Shown: positions 52,073-60,451 of the stretch, piece by piece
Layout: every line of letters begins with the position of its first letter
How positions within the stretch are numbered: the stretch's first letter is position 1
Assembly: GCA_964542455.1 (NCBI GenBank)
Contig: CAZIUC010000003.1
Location: forward strand, 62,001 to 126,000
Reading direction: 5' to 3'
DNA: 64,000 nucleotides
Source of the DNA: PFJX01 sp964542455
GTDB lineage: Bacteria; Pseudomonadota; Gammaproteobacteria; Burkholderiales; Thiobacillaceae
Translations under genes and position numbers: made by a program
The notes under the pieces: generated by a model
The model's database searches: none
What the model was told of the DNA's origin: nothing
Seen by the model: only the letters and a program-made list of their open reading frames with translations

Positions 52073-52633
52073 ATGATCCGGCGCAATCCCAGCGGGCACC
52101 TGCCCCAGGTTCACGAAACCGCCTTCGTCGACCCCACCGCCATTCTTTGCGGCAAGGTCATCGTCCAGGAAAACGTCTTCATCGGCCCCTACGCCGTGAT
52201 CCGCGCCGACGAGGTGGACGAACACGGCGGCATGGAGCCGATCATCATCGGCGCCGACTCCAACATCCAGGATGGCGTCGTGATTCACTGCAAAGCCGGC
52301 GGCGGAGTGACCATCGGACTCGGCAGTTCGATCGCCCATCGCTCCATCGTGCATGGCCCCTGCGCGGTCGGCGACAACGTCTTCATCGGCTTCAACTCGG
52401 TGCTGTTCAATTGCAACGTCGGCGACGGCTCCGTGGTGCGCCACAACTCGGTGGTGGAAGGCTGCACCGTGCCGCCCGGTTTCTACATCCCCTCCGCGAC
52501 CAACATCCACTCCGACGCAGAACTCGCCACCATCACCCCGGTCACTCCCGACCAGGCCGGCTTCTCGGAAAGCGTCGCCCAGGCAAACCTCGAACTGGTG
52601 AAGGGCTACAAGCGGATACGCAACGAGTTTTGA
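52073..52633 (+). CDS. gamma-carbonic anhydrase-like protein (copy 2)
   Basis: A 186-aa paralogue of the protein at 44960, with the same three zinc-ligand histidines (H72, H89, H94). Differences are concentrated in the first 65 residues (MIRRNPSGHLPQVHETAFVD versus MIRSNPNGDIPVVHESAFVD) and in a few near the end. The block 52343-52545 is identical in DNA to 45230-45432, pointing to recent gene conversion or duplication. It sits immediately downstream of the USP terminator and about 700 bases before the hydrogenase-4-like operon on the same strand. Confidence 0.9.
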   Translation: MIRRNPSGHLPQVHETAFVDPTAILCGKVIVQENVFIGPYAVIRADEVDEHGGMEPIIIGADSNIQDGVVIHCKAGGGVTIGLGSSIAHRSIVHGPCAVGDNVFIGFNSVLFNCNVGDGSVVRHNSVVEGCTVPPGFYIPSATNIHSDAELATITPVTPDQAGFSESVAQANLELVKGYKRIRNEF

Positions 52634-53058
52634 GTAGCACCTGGCCGCGCTCTTGTGGCGTCGGCGTCTCGCCGGCGTAGCCATGAGGCGTTGTTCGCGT
52701 CTGGAGTTAAAAAGATATGGGGCGCTGACTGAGGCACCTTCCCCCTTTCCCAAAGAGGGAACAAGGGGTACCGAAGGGTATAAGCAGGGACTTGGCCGCC
52801 GTCTTTTGGCGGCTTAGTCCTTCGCTTAGGGGCTTTATCAGGGGCTTCATCAGATTTAGCGACGTTTGCCTACGCGGCCGTCTCAGAAATCCCCCCTAGC
52901 CCCCCCTTTGATAAAGGGGAGAACCACTACTCCAACCGCATCACCAGTTAACGGCAAAAGAGCCTTTTCCAAAGGGGGAACCTGTCCCCCTGGCTATCGC
53001 GACCGTAGCAACAGCCAACGCGAAAAACCTCACCAATACGCCGACACTTCGCGCACAG
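52634..53058. repeat. repeat-filled intergenic region with a MITE-like element
   Basis: No gene. The core 52853-52947 is the reverse complement of 57269-57362 with few differences: GATTTAGCGACGTTTGCC, then AGAAATCCCCCCT and CCCCCCTTTGATAAAGGGG, ending at CCGCATCACCAG. A further C/G hairpin (CCTTTTCCAAAGGG) lies at about 52962-52976. GGGGCTTCATCAGA near 52841 belongs to the pabB-end family. This looks like a stack of dispersed palindromic elements. Confidence 0.7.
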
Positions 53059-53256
53059 TCACTCCTCGCCACGCGGCGCCCCGGCGGTCAGCCAGTCCGG
53101 CAATTCCCGGCCGCCGGCGTTGTCGATGATGTACTGGCGGATCAGGCGCCGCACCACCTGCGATGGCGTCAGATCGCGTTGCGCGCAGATTTCCTCGAAT
53201 AGTTGTTTTTTCCTCGGGTCGATGAGGACGGTGAGGCGAGCGGTACGGTTTTCCAT
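53059..53256 (-). CDS. small ribbon-helix-helix protein
   Basis: A 65-aa protein, MENRTARLTVLIDPRKKQLF and EEICAQRDLTPSQVVRRLIR. The beta-strand (ARLTVLID) and two helices fit a CopG/Arc-type DNA-binding unit. It is divergent from the hyf-like operon. A perfect palindrome ATGTTAAT-TGC-ATTAACAT lies in the shared 100-base intergenic region, a good candidate for its operator. No toxin gene adjoins it, so a transcription regulator role is favoured. Confidence 0.8.
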   Translation of the reverse strand: MENRTARLTVLIDPRKKQLFEEICAQRDLTPSQVVRRLIRQYIIDNAGGRELPDWLTAGAPRGEE

Positions 53257-53279
53257 GGCGGCCGATCAAGGTGAATTTG

Positions 53280-53298
53280 ATGTTAATTGCATTAACAT
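53280..53298. promoter_or_regulatory. palindromic operator candidate between the RHH gene and hyfB
   Basis: ATGTTAAT-tgc-ATTAACAT, perfect eight-base arms, 24 bases upstream of the RHH start and 58 bases upstream of the hyfB start. Ribbon-helix-helix dimers commonly bind such sites. Confidence 0.6.
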
Positions 53299-53355
53299 TG
53301 AGATTGCTTTTGCTTGTCAATAGAATCCAATCAAATTCCCTTTCAGGCGCCCCAT

Positions 53356-55383
53356 GTGATCTCACGCCTCGCCTTGTTCGCAGCCGATAACATCACGTTG
53401 GCCTGGGGTGGTGTGCTGTTCTGGCTGTGCCTGGGTTTCGCCGCCCTGTTCCTGCAACGTGCGCGTGGGCTGAACGGTCTGATCTTTCCGCTCGGCGCCC
53501 TGGGCGCGTTGTTCATGGCCGGCGTGGGCATCGCCGGCGTGCTGGGGACGCCCTCCGCCATCGTGTTGCCGATCGGCCTGCCGGATCTGCCCTTCCACCT
53601 GCGTCTGGACCCGCTCTCGGGCTTCTTCCTGACCTTGCTGGGCGGCGCCGCGTTTGGCGTGACGCTGGTCGCCTGGGGTTATTTCAGGCATCTGGAAACC
53701 GGCCCGCGCGCCTTGATGGGGCTCTGGTATCACCTGTTCCTGGCCGGCATGGCGATGGTGTTGCTGGCAGACGATGCCTACGCCTTCATGGTGGCCTGGG
53801 AGGTGATGGCGCTGTCCTCCTATTTCCTGGTCACCAGCGACCACGATCGGCCGGAGATACGTCGCGCCGGCTTCCTCTACCTGTTGATCGCCCACGTCGG
53901 CGCCGTCTCCCTGCTGCTCTGTTTCGGCGTGTTGCGGGGAGGAGGGCACGGCGGCGAGGGCGACTACACCTTCAACAGCATGCGTCTGGCGGATACCACT
54001 CCGTACTGGGCCTCGGTCGCCTATCTGCTGGCCCTGTTTGGTTTCGGCGCCAAGGCCGGCCTGGTGCCCCTGCATGTGTGGCTGCCCGAGGCGCATCCGG
54101 CCGCGCCCTCGCCGGTTTCCGCGCTGATGTCGGGCGTGATGCTGAAAACCGCCATCTACGGCCTGCTGCGCGTCACCTTCGATCTGCTCAACGCGCAGAT
54201 CGCCTGGTGGGGCACCCTGGCCCTGGCGCTAGGCCTGATCAGCGCGCTCTACGGCGTCATCTTCGCCGCCGTGCAGGCGGACATGAAGCGCCTGCTGGCC
54301 TGGTCCTCGATCGAGAACATCGGTGTGATCCTGGCCGGGTTCGGCCTCACCCTGATCTTCCACACCGACGGCAAAGGCGCCCTTGCCGCGCTGGCGTTGA
54401 CCGCGACGCTCTATCACGCGCTCAACCACGCCTTCTTCAAGGGACTGCTGTTCACCGGAGCCGGCGTTGTCCTGCACGCCACCGGCGAGCGCAACATGGA
54501 CAGGCTGGGCGGCCTGATGCGCGTCATGCCCTGGACCGCCTGGCTGACCCTGATCGGCGCGCTCGCCATCGCCGGCCTGCCGCCGCTCAACGGCTTCGTC
54601 TCGGAATGGCTGCTGTTGCAGGCTTTCCTGTTTACCCCCGGCCTGAACCAGTCCTACCTGAACATGCTGATTCCCGTGGCCGCCGCCGCCGTGGCCCTGG
54701 CGGCGGCGCTGGCCGCCTATGTGATGGTGAAGTTTTTCGGCGTGGCCTTCCTCGGCGTGGCCCGCTCCGGTGTCGTCGCGCAGGCCCATGACACGGGCTG
54801 GCGCGAGCGCCTCGGCATGATCTGGATGGCGGCGGGTTGTGTCCTGCTGGGCTTGTTCCCGGCCCAGGTGATCGGCTGGCTGGCGCCGGTGGCGCGGCAG
54901 TTGACCGGGCATACCCTGCCGAATGACGGTAATTGGCTGCTGCTGGCACCGTTGGATGCCGAGCGCGCCAGCTATGCGCCGCTGCTGTTCCTCGCCGTGG
55001 CGCTGGCGACCCTGCTGCTGGTATTCATCTGGGTGCGCCGCGTCTACCACGGCCGCGTCCGCCAGTCCGACCCGTGGGATTGCGGCTACCCGGAACAGGA
55101 CGCGCGCATGCAGGACACGGCCGAGGGCTTCGGCCAGCCGATCCGGCATATCTTCAGCGCCTTCATGGGCGTGGAACGGGAAGAACCCGACCCGTTCGAC
55201 CGCCAGCCGCGCCATAGCAGCGCGTCACTCGACCAGATCTGGTTCTTCGTCTACCTGCCCATCGCCCGGCTGAGCGACTGGATCTCGGCCCAGGTCGGGC
55301 GCCTGCAACACGGCAGCATCCAGTGGTATTTGATCTACAGCTTCGCCACGTTGATCTTTTTGCTGGTTTTCGTGACGGGGTGA
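53356..55383 (+). CDS. hyfB: hydrogenase-4-like complex subunit B (antiporter-like membrane subunit)
   Basis: A 675-aa membrane protein of the NuoL/M/N-type proton-channel family, subtype HyfB/HycC. GTG at 53356 (VISRLALFAADNITLAWGG) is taken as start; no ATG fits and an upstream TTG at 53314 is less likely. About 15 hydrophobic segments. Conserved blocks are AWEVMALSSYFLV (Glu), FGFGAKAGLVPLHVWLPEAH (Lys and His of the proton path), YGVIFAAVQADMKRLLAWSS and LYHALNHAFFKGLLFTGAG. The long hydrophilic C-terminus has DPWDCGYPEQDARMQDTAEG. It is the first gene of the six-gene Ehr-like operon. Confidence 0.9.
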   Translation: MISRLALFAADNITLAWGGVLFWLCLGFAALFLQRARGLNGLIFPLGALGALFMAGVGIAGVLGTPSAIVLPIGLPDLPFHLRLDPLSGFFLTLLGGAAFGVTLVAWGYFRHLETGPRALMGLWYHLFLAGMAMVLLADDAYAFMVAWEVMALSSYFLVTSDHDRPEIRRAGFLYLLIAHVGAVSLLLCFGVLRGGGHGGEGDYTFNSMRLADTTPYWASVAYLLALFGFGAKAGLVPLHVWLPEAHPAAPSPVSALMSGVMLKTAIYGLLRVTFDLLNAQIAWWGTLALALGLISALYGVIFAAVQADMKRLLAWSSIENIGVILAGFGLTLIFHTDGKGALAALALTATLYHALNHAFFKGLLFTGAGVVLHATGERNMDRLGGLMRVMPWTAWLTLIGALAIAGLPPLNGFVSEWLLLQAFLFTPGLNQSYLNMLIPVAAAAVALAAALAAYVMVKFFGVAFLGVARSGVVAQAHDTGWRERLGMIWMAAGCVLLGLFPAQVIGWLAPVARQLTGHTLPNDGNWLLLAPLDAERASYAPLLFLAVALATLLLVFIWVRRVYHGRVRQSDPWDCGYPEQDARMQDTAEGFGQPIRHIFSAFMGVEREEPDPFDRQPRHSSASLDQIWFFVYLPIARLSDWISAQVGRLQHGSIQWYLIYSFATLIFLLVFVTG

Positions 55384-55418
55384 AAACCATGCGAGACCAC
55401 GCCATTGCCCACATTCCC

Positions 55419-55472
55419 GTAGGGTGCGCCGCGCGCACCGTTCTCCCGCTTGGTGCGCGCGGCGCACCCTAC
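55419..55472. repeat. long perfect hairpin between hyfB and hyfC
   Basis: Arms of 21 bases, GTAGGGTGCGCCGCGCGC... at 55419-55439 and its exact complement ending CGGCGCACCCTAC at 55452-55472. They are separated by 12 bases and end 11 bases before the hyfC GTG. It may attenuate translation or stabilise upstream mRNA, or be a dispersed repeat. Confidence 0.85.
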
Positions 55473-55483
55473 GAGGGCCAACC

Positions 55484-56428
55484 GTGACCACCGGCATCCT
55501 CCTGCAACTCATTCAGACCCTCGCGGCCATCCTGCTGGCGCCGCTGTTGCTGGGCTGGGTCAACCAGTGCCGCGCCTGGTTGCAGGGGCGTAAGGCGCCG
55601 CCGTTGACACAGCCCTACCGGGTGTTGCGCAAGCTGTTCCATAAGGATGCGGTGATCGCGCACAACGCCAGCCCCCTGTTCCGCTTTGCGCCCTACATGA
55701 TCTTCGCCTGCATGGCGCTGGCCGCCGGCATCGTGCCCACTTTCGCCAACGATCTGCCCTTCTCCCCGGCGGCGGACGCCATTGCCCTGGTCGGCGTGTT
55801 CGCCCTGGCGCGAGTGTTCCTGGCACTGGCGGCGATGGATATCGGCACCGCTTTCGGCAGCCTCGGCGCGCGCCGCGAGATGCTGGTCTCCTTCCTGGCG
55901 GAGCCGGCGTTGTTGATGGTGTTCTTCACCGCCAGCCTGATCTCGCATTCCACCGCGCTGCCCACCATCGTCGAGACCCTGGCGCACAAGCAATTCGTCA
56001 TCTACCCGAGCATGGCCTTCGCGGCGGTGGCGTTCTGGATGGTGTCCACCGCCGAGAACGCGCGCATTCCGGTGGACAACCCCGCCACCCACCTGGAACT
56101 GACCATGATCCACGAGGCCATGATCCTGGAATATTCGGCGCGCCACCTGGCGCTGATCGAGTGGGCGGTGGCCTTGAAACTGTTCACCTATTCGGCGCTG
56201 GGCATCGCCCTGTTCCTGCCCTGGGGCATCGCCGCGCGCGGCGATCTTGCCGCGTTGCCGCTGGCGCTGCTGGCGCTGCTCGTGAAGATGCTGGCCGGCG
56301 GCGCCGCCCTCGCCCTGCTGGAGTCCGTTTCCGCCAAGCTGCGCCTGTTCCGCGCGCCGGAGTACCTCGGCACCGCGTTCATGCTGGCGGTGCTGGGCAT
56401 GCTGACGCATTTATTACTGGAGGCCTGA
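55484..56428 (+). CDS. hyfC: hydrogenase-4-like complex subunit C (NuoH-like)
   Basis: A 314-aa membrane protein with eight hydrophobic segments. The start is GTG (MTTGILLQLIQTLAAILLAP). LLGWVNQCRAWLQGRKAPPL with TQPYRVLRKLFHKDAV, the NuoH/HyfC-type loop, is present, then MDIGTAFGSLGARREMLVSF and PVDNPATHLELTMIHEAMIL. The subunit links the hydrophilic arm to the membrane arm. It follows hyfB after a hairpin repeat. Confidence 0.93.
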   Translation: MTTGILLQLIQTLAAILLAPLLLGWVNQCRAWLQGRKAPPLTQPYRVLRKLFHKDAVIAHNASPLFRFAPYMIFACMALAAGIVPTFANDLPFSPAADAIALVGVFALARVFLALAAMDIGTAFGSLGARREMLVSFLAEPALLMVFFTASLISHSTALPTIVETLAHKQFVIYPSMAFAAVAFWMVSTAENARIPVDNPATHLELTMIHEAMILEYSARHLALIEWAVALKLFTYSALGIALFLPWGIAARGDLAALPLALLALLVKMLAGGAALALLESVSAKLRLFRAPEYLGTAFMLAVLGMLTHLLLEA

Positions 56429-56452
56429 GATGAGGTCGAGATTTCATGGCGC

Positions 56453-56545
56453 CGTAGGATGCGGTGAGGTGCGAACCGCATCACTCAGCGCGGGCGTGGT
56501 TGATGCGGTTCGCCGCGCTCACCAGATCCCGCGCGGGATCACCTC
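56453..56545. repeat. GATGCGG inverted repeats between hyfC and hyfE
   Basis: GTAGGATGCGGTGAGGTGCG leads into AACCGCATCACTCAGCGC, then TGATGCGGTTCGCCGCGCTC and GATCCCGCGCGGGATC. This contains the GATGCGG/CCGCATC arms of the pabB-end family. It fills most of the gap between the two genes. Confidence 0.65.
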
Positions 56546-56560
56546 GACGGGAGCGTCGCA

Positions 56561-57223
56561 ATGGCGCTGACCTACCACCTGCAAGTCGTCAACCTGCTGG
56601 CCGCGCTGTTGCTGCTGATCTCCTTCGCCATGCTGTCGCAGCGCCGCATCGTCAATCTGGTGACGCTATTCGCCTGGCAGGGCGCGGCCTTGTCCGCGTC
56701 CACCGCCATCGTCGCCTGGTCCACCGGGCAGCATCACCTTTACTGGTCGGCGGGCCTGACGCTGTTGCTCAAGGTCATCGTCATGCCCTGGTTCTTCTAC
56801 CGTCTGGTGCGCCAGCTGGATGTGAATCGCGAGGTGGAGGCGATGCTCAACATCCCCACCACCATGCTGATCGGCATCGCCCTGGTGATCTTCGCCTTCA
56901 ATCTGGCGCTGCCGATCTCGCAGATGTCCGGCACGGTGACGCGCTCGACACTGGGAATCGCCATGGCCTGTGTGCTGCTCGCCTTCCTCATGATGATTAC
57001 CCGCAAGAAGGCCATCACCCAGGTGATCGGCTTCCTGGCGATGGAAAACAGCCTGTTCTTCGCCGCCACCAGCGCCACCTATGGCATGCCGCTGGTGGTG
57101 GAAATGGGGGTGGCGCTCGACGTGCTGGTCGGCGTGTTCGTGCTGGGCATCTTCTTTTTCCATATCCGCGAGACCTTCGATTCCCTGGATCTGAGGCACA
57201 TGGAAAAGTTGAAGGAGCGATGA
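56561..57223 (+). CDS. hyfE: hydrogenase-4-like complex subunit E (NuoK-like)
   Basis: A 220-aa membrane protein with six to seven hydrophobic segments. MALTYHLQVVNLLAALLLLI, LTLLLKVIVMPWFFYRLVRQ, KKAITQVIGFLAMENSLFFA and EMGVALDVLVGVFVLGIFFF fit HyfE. The C-terminal half is NuoK-like; HyfE has an extra N-terminal half. The Glu residues in MENSL and VEMGVALD match expected proton-path positions. Confidence 0.93.
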   Translation: MALTYHLQVVNLLAALLLLISFAMLSQRRIVNLVTLFAWQGAALSASTAIVAWSTGQHHLYWSAGLTLLLKVIVMPWFFYRLVRQLDVNREVEAMLNIPTTMLIGIALVIFAFNLALPISQMSGTVTRSTLGIAMACVLLAFLMMITRKKAITQVIGFLAMENSLFFAATSATYGMPLVVEMGVALDVLVGVFVLGIFFFHIRETFDSLDLRHMEKLKER

Positions 57224-57254
57224 GGATGCCGAAGCGGACTTTGACGAGAGCGCC

Positions 57255-57395
57255 TTCCCCCTTTCTGGCTGGTGATGCGGTTGGCGCGGAGGTTCCCCCC
57301 TTTATCAAAGGGGGGGCAGGGGGGATTTCTACGGCGACGGCTCAGGCAAACGTCGCTAAATCCCCCCCGGCCCCCCTTTGGAAAAGAGGGGAGAA
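57255..57395. repeat. MITE-like palindromic element between hyfE and hyfF
   Basis: CTTCCCCCTTTCTGG, GGTTCCCCCCTTTATCAAAG and AAATCCCCCCCGGCCCCCCT with TTGGAAAAGAGGGG. The core 57269-57362 is the reverse complement of 52853-52947. It fills the hyfE-hyfF gap without interrupting either gene. Confidence 0.75.
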
Positions 57396-57425
57396 AGACA
57401 TGCGCGACGGAGCGGCTCACTGATC

Positions 57426-58901
57426 ATGGAAATCTACTGGCTACTCGGCATCCCGCTGGCCGGCGGGGTGTTTCTCGCGCTCTGGGGCAACCGGCGCCAT
57501 GCCCCGGAGATCAACGCCCTGTTCAGTTTGGCGACGCTGATCGCGGCGGCCGCGCTCACCGCGCGCATCGTCGCGCACGGGCCGATCATCGTCGGCGGCG
57601 AGGGCTGGTTTTTCATCGACCCGCTCAACGTCTTTCTGGTCGCGCTCACCGCTTTCGTGGCCTTCACGACGTCCCTGTTCTCGCGCCCCTACATGCGCAT
57701 CGAGCGGGAACACGGACGGCTAGGCAACCAACGCGACAATCGCCTGCGCCTGTATCACAGCAGCTATCAGATATTCATCGCCGCCATGCTGCTGGCGCTG
57801 ACCACCAACAACATGGGCATTTTGTGGGTGTCGATGGAAGCCGCCACCCTGGCCACCGTGCTGCTGGTTTCGCTGTACCGCACCCCGGCCTCGCTGGAGG
57901 CCGCCTGGAAGTACTTCATCCTGTGCGGCGTCGGCATCGCCCAGGCTTTGTTCGGCACCATCCTGCTCTACTTCGCGGCGGAGAAAGTGCTGGGCTCGGG
58001 TGGCACCGCGCTGCTCTGGACCCACCTCAACGGCATCAAGGCGCAACTGGAACCGACCGTATTGCAACTGGCCTTCGTGTTCCTGCTGCTGGGTTACGGC
58101 ACCAAGGTCGGCCTGGCGCCCTTGCACAACTGGCTGCCGGACGCCCATGCCGAAGGCCCGACTCCTGTTTCCGCCGTGCTTTCCGGCCTGCTGCTCAACG
58201 TCGCCCTGTATGCGGTGATGCGCTCCAAGGTGCTGGTGGATGGCGCCTTGGGCAACGAGGGTGGCAACAGCGTGGCCGGCGGACTGATGATGGGTTTCGG
58301 CCTGCTTTCCGTGGTGCTCGCCGCTTTCCTGATCAAGCGCCAGAGCGACGTGAAGCGGATGTTCGCCTACTCCTCGATCGAACACATGGGCCTCATCACC
58401 TTCGCCTTCGGCATGGGCGGCCCGGTGGCGAACTTCGCCGGATTGCTGCACATGACCCTGCATTCGCTCACCAAATCCGCCATCTTCTTCGCGGTGGGAC
58501 ACGCCACCCAGAAGGCCGGCACCCAATTGATGAGCGACATACGCGGCCTGATCAAGACCAACCCGACCATCGGCTGGGGCCTGATGCTCGGCACCATCGC
58601 CATCCTCGGCGTGCCACCGTTCGGCGTGTTCGCCAGCGAGTTCCTGATCATCACCACCGCCATGCACGAACACGCCTGGGCCACGCCCTTCCTGATCATC
58701 GCCCTGGGTGTGGCCTTCGCCGCGATCTTCGGCAAGGTGCAGCCGATGGTGTTCGGCGAGACCGAGATGCCCACACTGCCCTACCAACCCGCCCTGGCCC
58801 CGGTGTTCATCCACCTCGGCCTGGTGCTGATGCTGGGGCTGTTCATCCCGCCCTATCTGGCTGCCTGGTACAGGCAGGCGGCACACATGCTGGGAGGTTG
58901 A
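57426..58901 (+). CDS. hyfF: hydrogenase-4-like complex subunit F (antiporter-like)
   Basis: A 491-aa membrane protein starting MEIYWLLGIPLAGGVFLALW, with about 13-14 hydrophobic segments. NMGILWVSMEAATLATVLLV (Glu), GYGTKVGLAPLHNWLPDAHA with EGPTPVSAVLSGLLLNVALY, KRQSDVKRMFAYSSIEHMGL and MTLHSLTKSAIFFAVGHATQ are the conserved ion-channel blocks of HyfF/NuoN-like subunits. It starts right after the repeat and is followed by hyfG after one base. Confidence 0.93.
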   Translation: MEIYWLLGIPLAGGVFLALWGNRRHAPEINALFSLATLIAAAALTARIVAHGPIIVGGEGWFFIDPLNVFLVALTAFVAFTTSLFSRPYMRIEREHGRLGNQRDNRLRLYHSSYQIFIAAMLLALTTNNMGILWVSMEAATLATVLLVSLYRTPASLEAAWKYFILCGVGIAQALFGTILLYFAAEKVLGSGGTALLWTHLNGIKAQLEPTVLQLAFVFLLLGYGTKVGLAPLHNWLPDAHAEGPTPVSAVLSGLLLNVALYAVMRSKVLVDGALGNEGGNSVAGGLMMGFGLLSVVLAAFLIKRQSDVKRMFAYSSIEHMGLITFAFGMGGPVANFAGLLHMTLHSLTKSAIFFAVGHATQKAGTQLMSDIRGLIKTNPTIGWGLMLGTIAILGVPPFGVFASEFLIITTAMHEHAWATPFLIIALGVAFAAIFGKVQPMVFGETEMPTLPYQPALAPVFIHLGLVLMLGLFIPPYLAAWYRQAAHMLGG

Positions 58902-58902
58902 G

Positions 58903-60450
58903 ATGCGAATCGGCGAACAAGACTGGAACCTCGCCCCGATTGCCCCACATATCTGGCGCGGCGGAATCAACGCGGCCGCGTTGCCGGCCATCGCCCAGGC
59001 GGTGAAGGACGAAGGCGGGCAACTGCTCGCCCTGTGGGGCTCGGACGACCGGCATCTGGGCAACGGCTACTCGCTTCACGCCGCCTTCATCACCGCCAAT
59101 GGCCTGGCCTGGGTCGGCGCGGCGCTGGCGGCAGACGCCCCCGCCTACCCCGATCTGGCCGCGATCTTCCCGCAGGCCGGCCGCATGCAGCGCGCCAATT
59201 TCGACCTGCTCGGCATCCGGGCCGAAGGCGCCGAGGACACCCGCAAATGGCTGCGCCACGTCGCCTGGGCCGAAGACGAATTCCCGTTGCGCAAGGATTT
59301 CCAATCCGAAATCCGAAATCCGAAACCCGAAATTACCGACGCCTACCCCTTCCTCCGCGTCGCGGGTGAGGGTGTCCATGAAATCGCGGTCGGCCCCATC
59401 CACGCCGGCACCATCGAACCGGGGCATTTCCGCTTCTCCTGCATCGGCGACCGCGTCCTCAAACTGGAACAACGTCTGGGCTACACCCACCGGGGTGTGG
59501 AAAAACGCTTCGAGGGCCGCGACCTCGCCAGTGGCGCCAGGCTCGCCGGGCGGGTTTCCGGCGACAGCCACATCGCCTACGCCTGGGCCTACTGCATGGC
59601 GGTGGAACAGGCCGTGGGCGGCACCGTCCCGCCGCGCGCCCTCTGGCTGCGCGCCCTATTCCTGGAGATCGAACGGATCGCCAATCACCTGGGCGACCTC
59701 GGCTACCTCGGCAATGACGTCGCCCTCTTCTTCGGCTTCATGCAGTTCTGGCGCCTCAAGGAAGACTGGCTGCGCCTCTCGGCGAAGCTGTTCGGCCACC
59801 GCTACCTGTTCGACCGCATCATTCCCGGCGGTGTGGCGGTCGATCTCGACGCCGCCGGCCAGCGTGAACTCGCCGCGCTGGCCGACCGCGTCGAAATGGA
59901 AGTGCGCGAACTCAAGGCCGTCTACGACGAGCACGCCACCCTGCAGGACCGTTTCGCCAATACCGGCGTCGTCACACCGGCGCTGGCCGCGCGCCTGGGC
60001 CTCACCGGCCTGGCCGGCCGCGCCAGCGCCCAGGCCTGGGACGCCCGCGCGCAGTTTCCGCGGGCGCCCTACGAACAACTCGGCGTGAACATGGCCACCG
60101 CGCGCAAGGGTGACGTGCTGGCGCGTTCGGAAGTGCGCTTCGGCGAAATCCACGAATCCCTGCGCCTGATCCGGGAAATCCTGAAACGCCTGCCGTCCGG
60201 GGCCCTGCTGGCGCCGGTCGCGGAAGTGAATGAGGCGCGTGAAGGGCTGGGCTGGGTGGAAGGCTGGCGCGGCGAAGTGCTGGTGGCGGTGCGCATCGGC
60301 GCTGACGGCAAGCTCGACCGCGTCCACCCGCACGACCCCTCCTGGCAGAACTGGCCGCTCCTGGAGGTCGGCGTGCTGGGCAACATCGTTCCCGATTTCC
60401 CCCTGATCAACAAATCATTCAACCTCTCTTACAGCGGGCAGGATCTCTGA
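58903..60450 (+). CDS. hyfG: hydrogenase-4 large-subunit-like protein lacking the NiFe ligands
   Basis: A 515-aa protein fusing a NuoC-like N-terminal region (about 1-150) to a NuoD/HycE-type large subunit (about 160-515; FRFSCIGDRVLKLEQRLGYT, LFLEIERIANHLGDLGYLGN). In true hydrogenases the first NiFe motif is CGxC and the last DPCxxC. Here they are S219-G-D-S222 (GRVSGDSHIAY) and NLSYSGQD at the C-terminus (S509 and G512 at the cysteine positions). No NiFe site can form, so the complex is not a hydrogenase; it fits the Ehr type (energy-converting hydrogenase-related). Confidence 0.93.
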   Translation: MRIGEQDWNLAPIAPHIWRGGINAAALPAIAQAVKDEGGQLLALWGSDDRHLGNGYSLHAAFITANGLAWVGAALAADAPAYPDLAAIFPQAGRMQRANFDLLGIRAEGAEDTRKWLRHVAWAEDEFPLRKDFQSEIRNPKPEITDAYPFLRVAGEGVHEIAVGPIHAGTIEPGHFRFSCIGDRVLKLEQRLGYTHRGVEKRFEGRDLASGARLAGRVSGDSHIAYAWAYCMAVEQAVGGTVPPRALWLRALFLEIERIANHLGDLGYLGNDVALFFGFMQFWRLKEDWLRLSAKLFGHRYLFDRIIPGGVAVDLDAAGQRELAALADRVEMEVRELKAVYDEHATLQDRFANTGVVTPALAARLGLTGLAGRASAQAWDARAQFPRAPYEQLGVNMATARKGDVLARSEVRFGEIHESLRLIREILKRLPSGALLAPVAEVNEAREGLGWVEGWRGEVLVAVRIGADGKLDRVHPHDPSWQNWPLLEVGVLGNIVPDFPLINKSFNLSYSGQDL

Positions 60451-60451
60451 C

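Noticed and set aside
52634..53058. CRISPR array in the repeat-rich gap
   Set aside because: Repeats are palindromic, of unequal length and irregularly spaced, with no cas genes.
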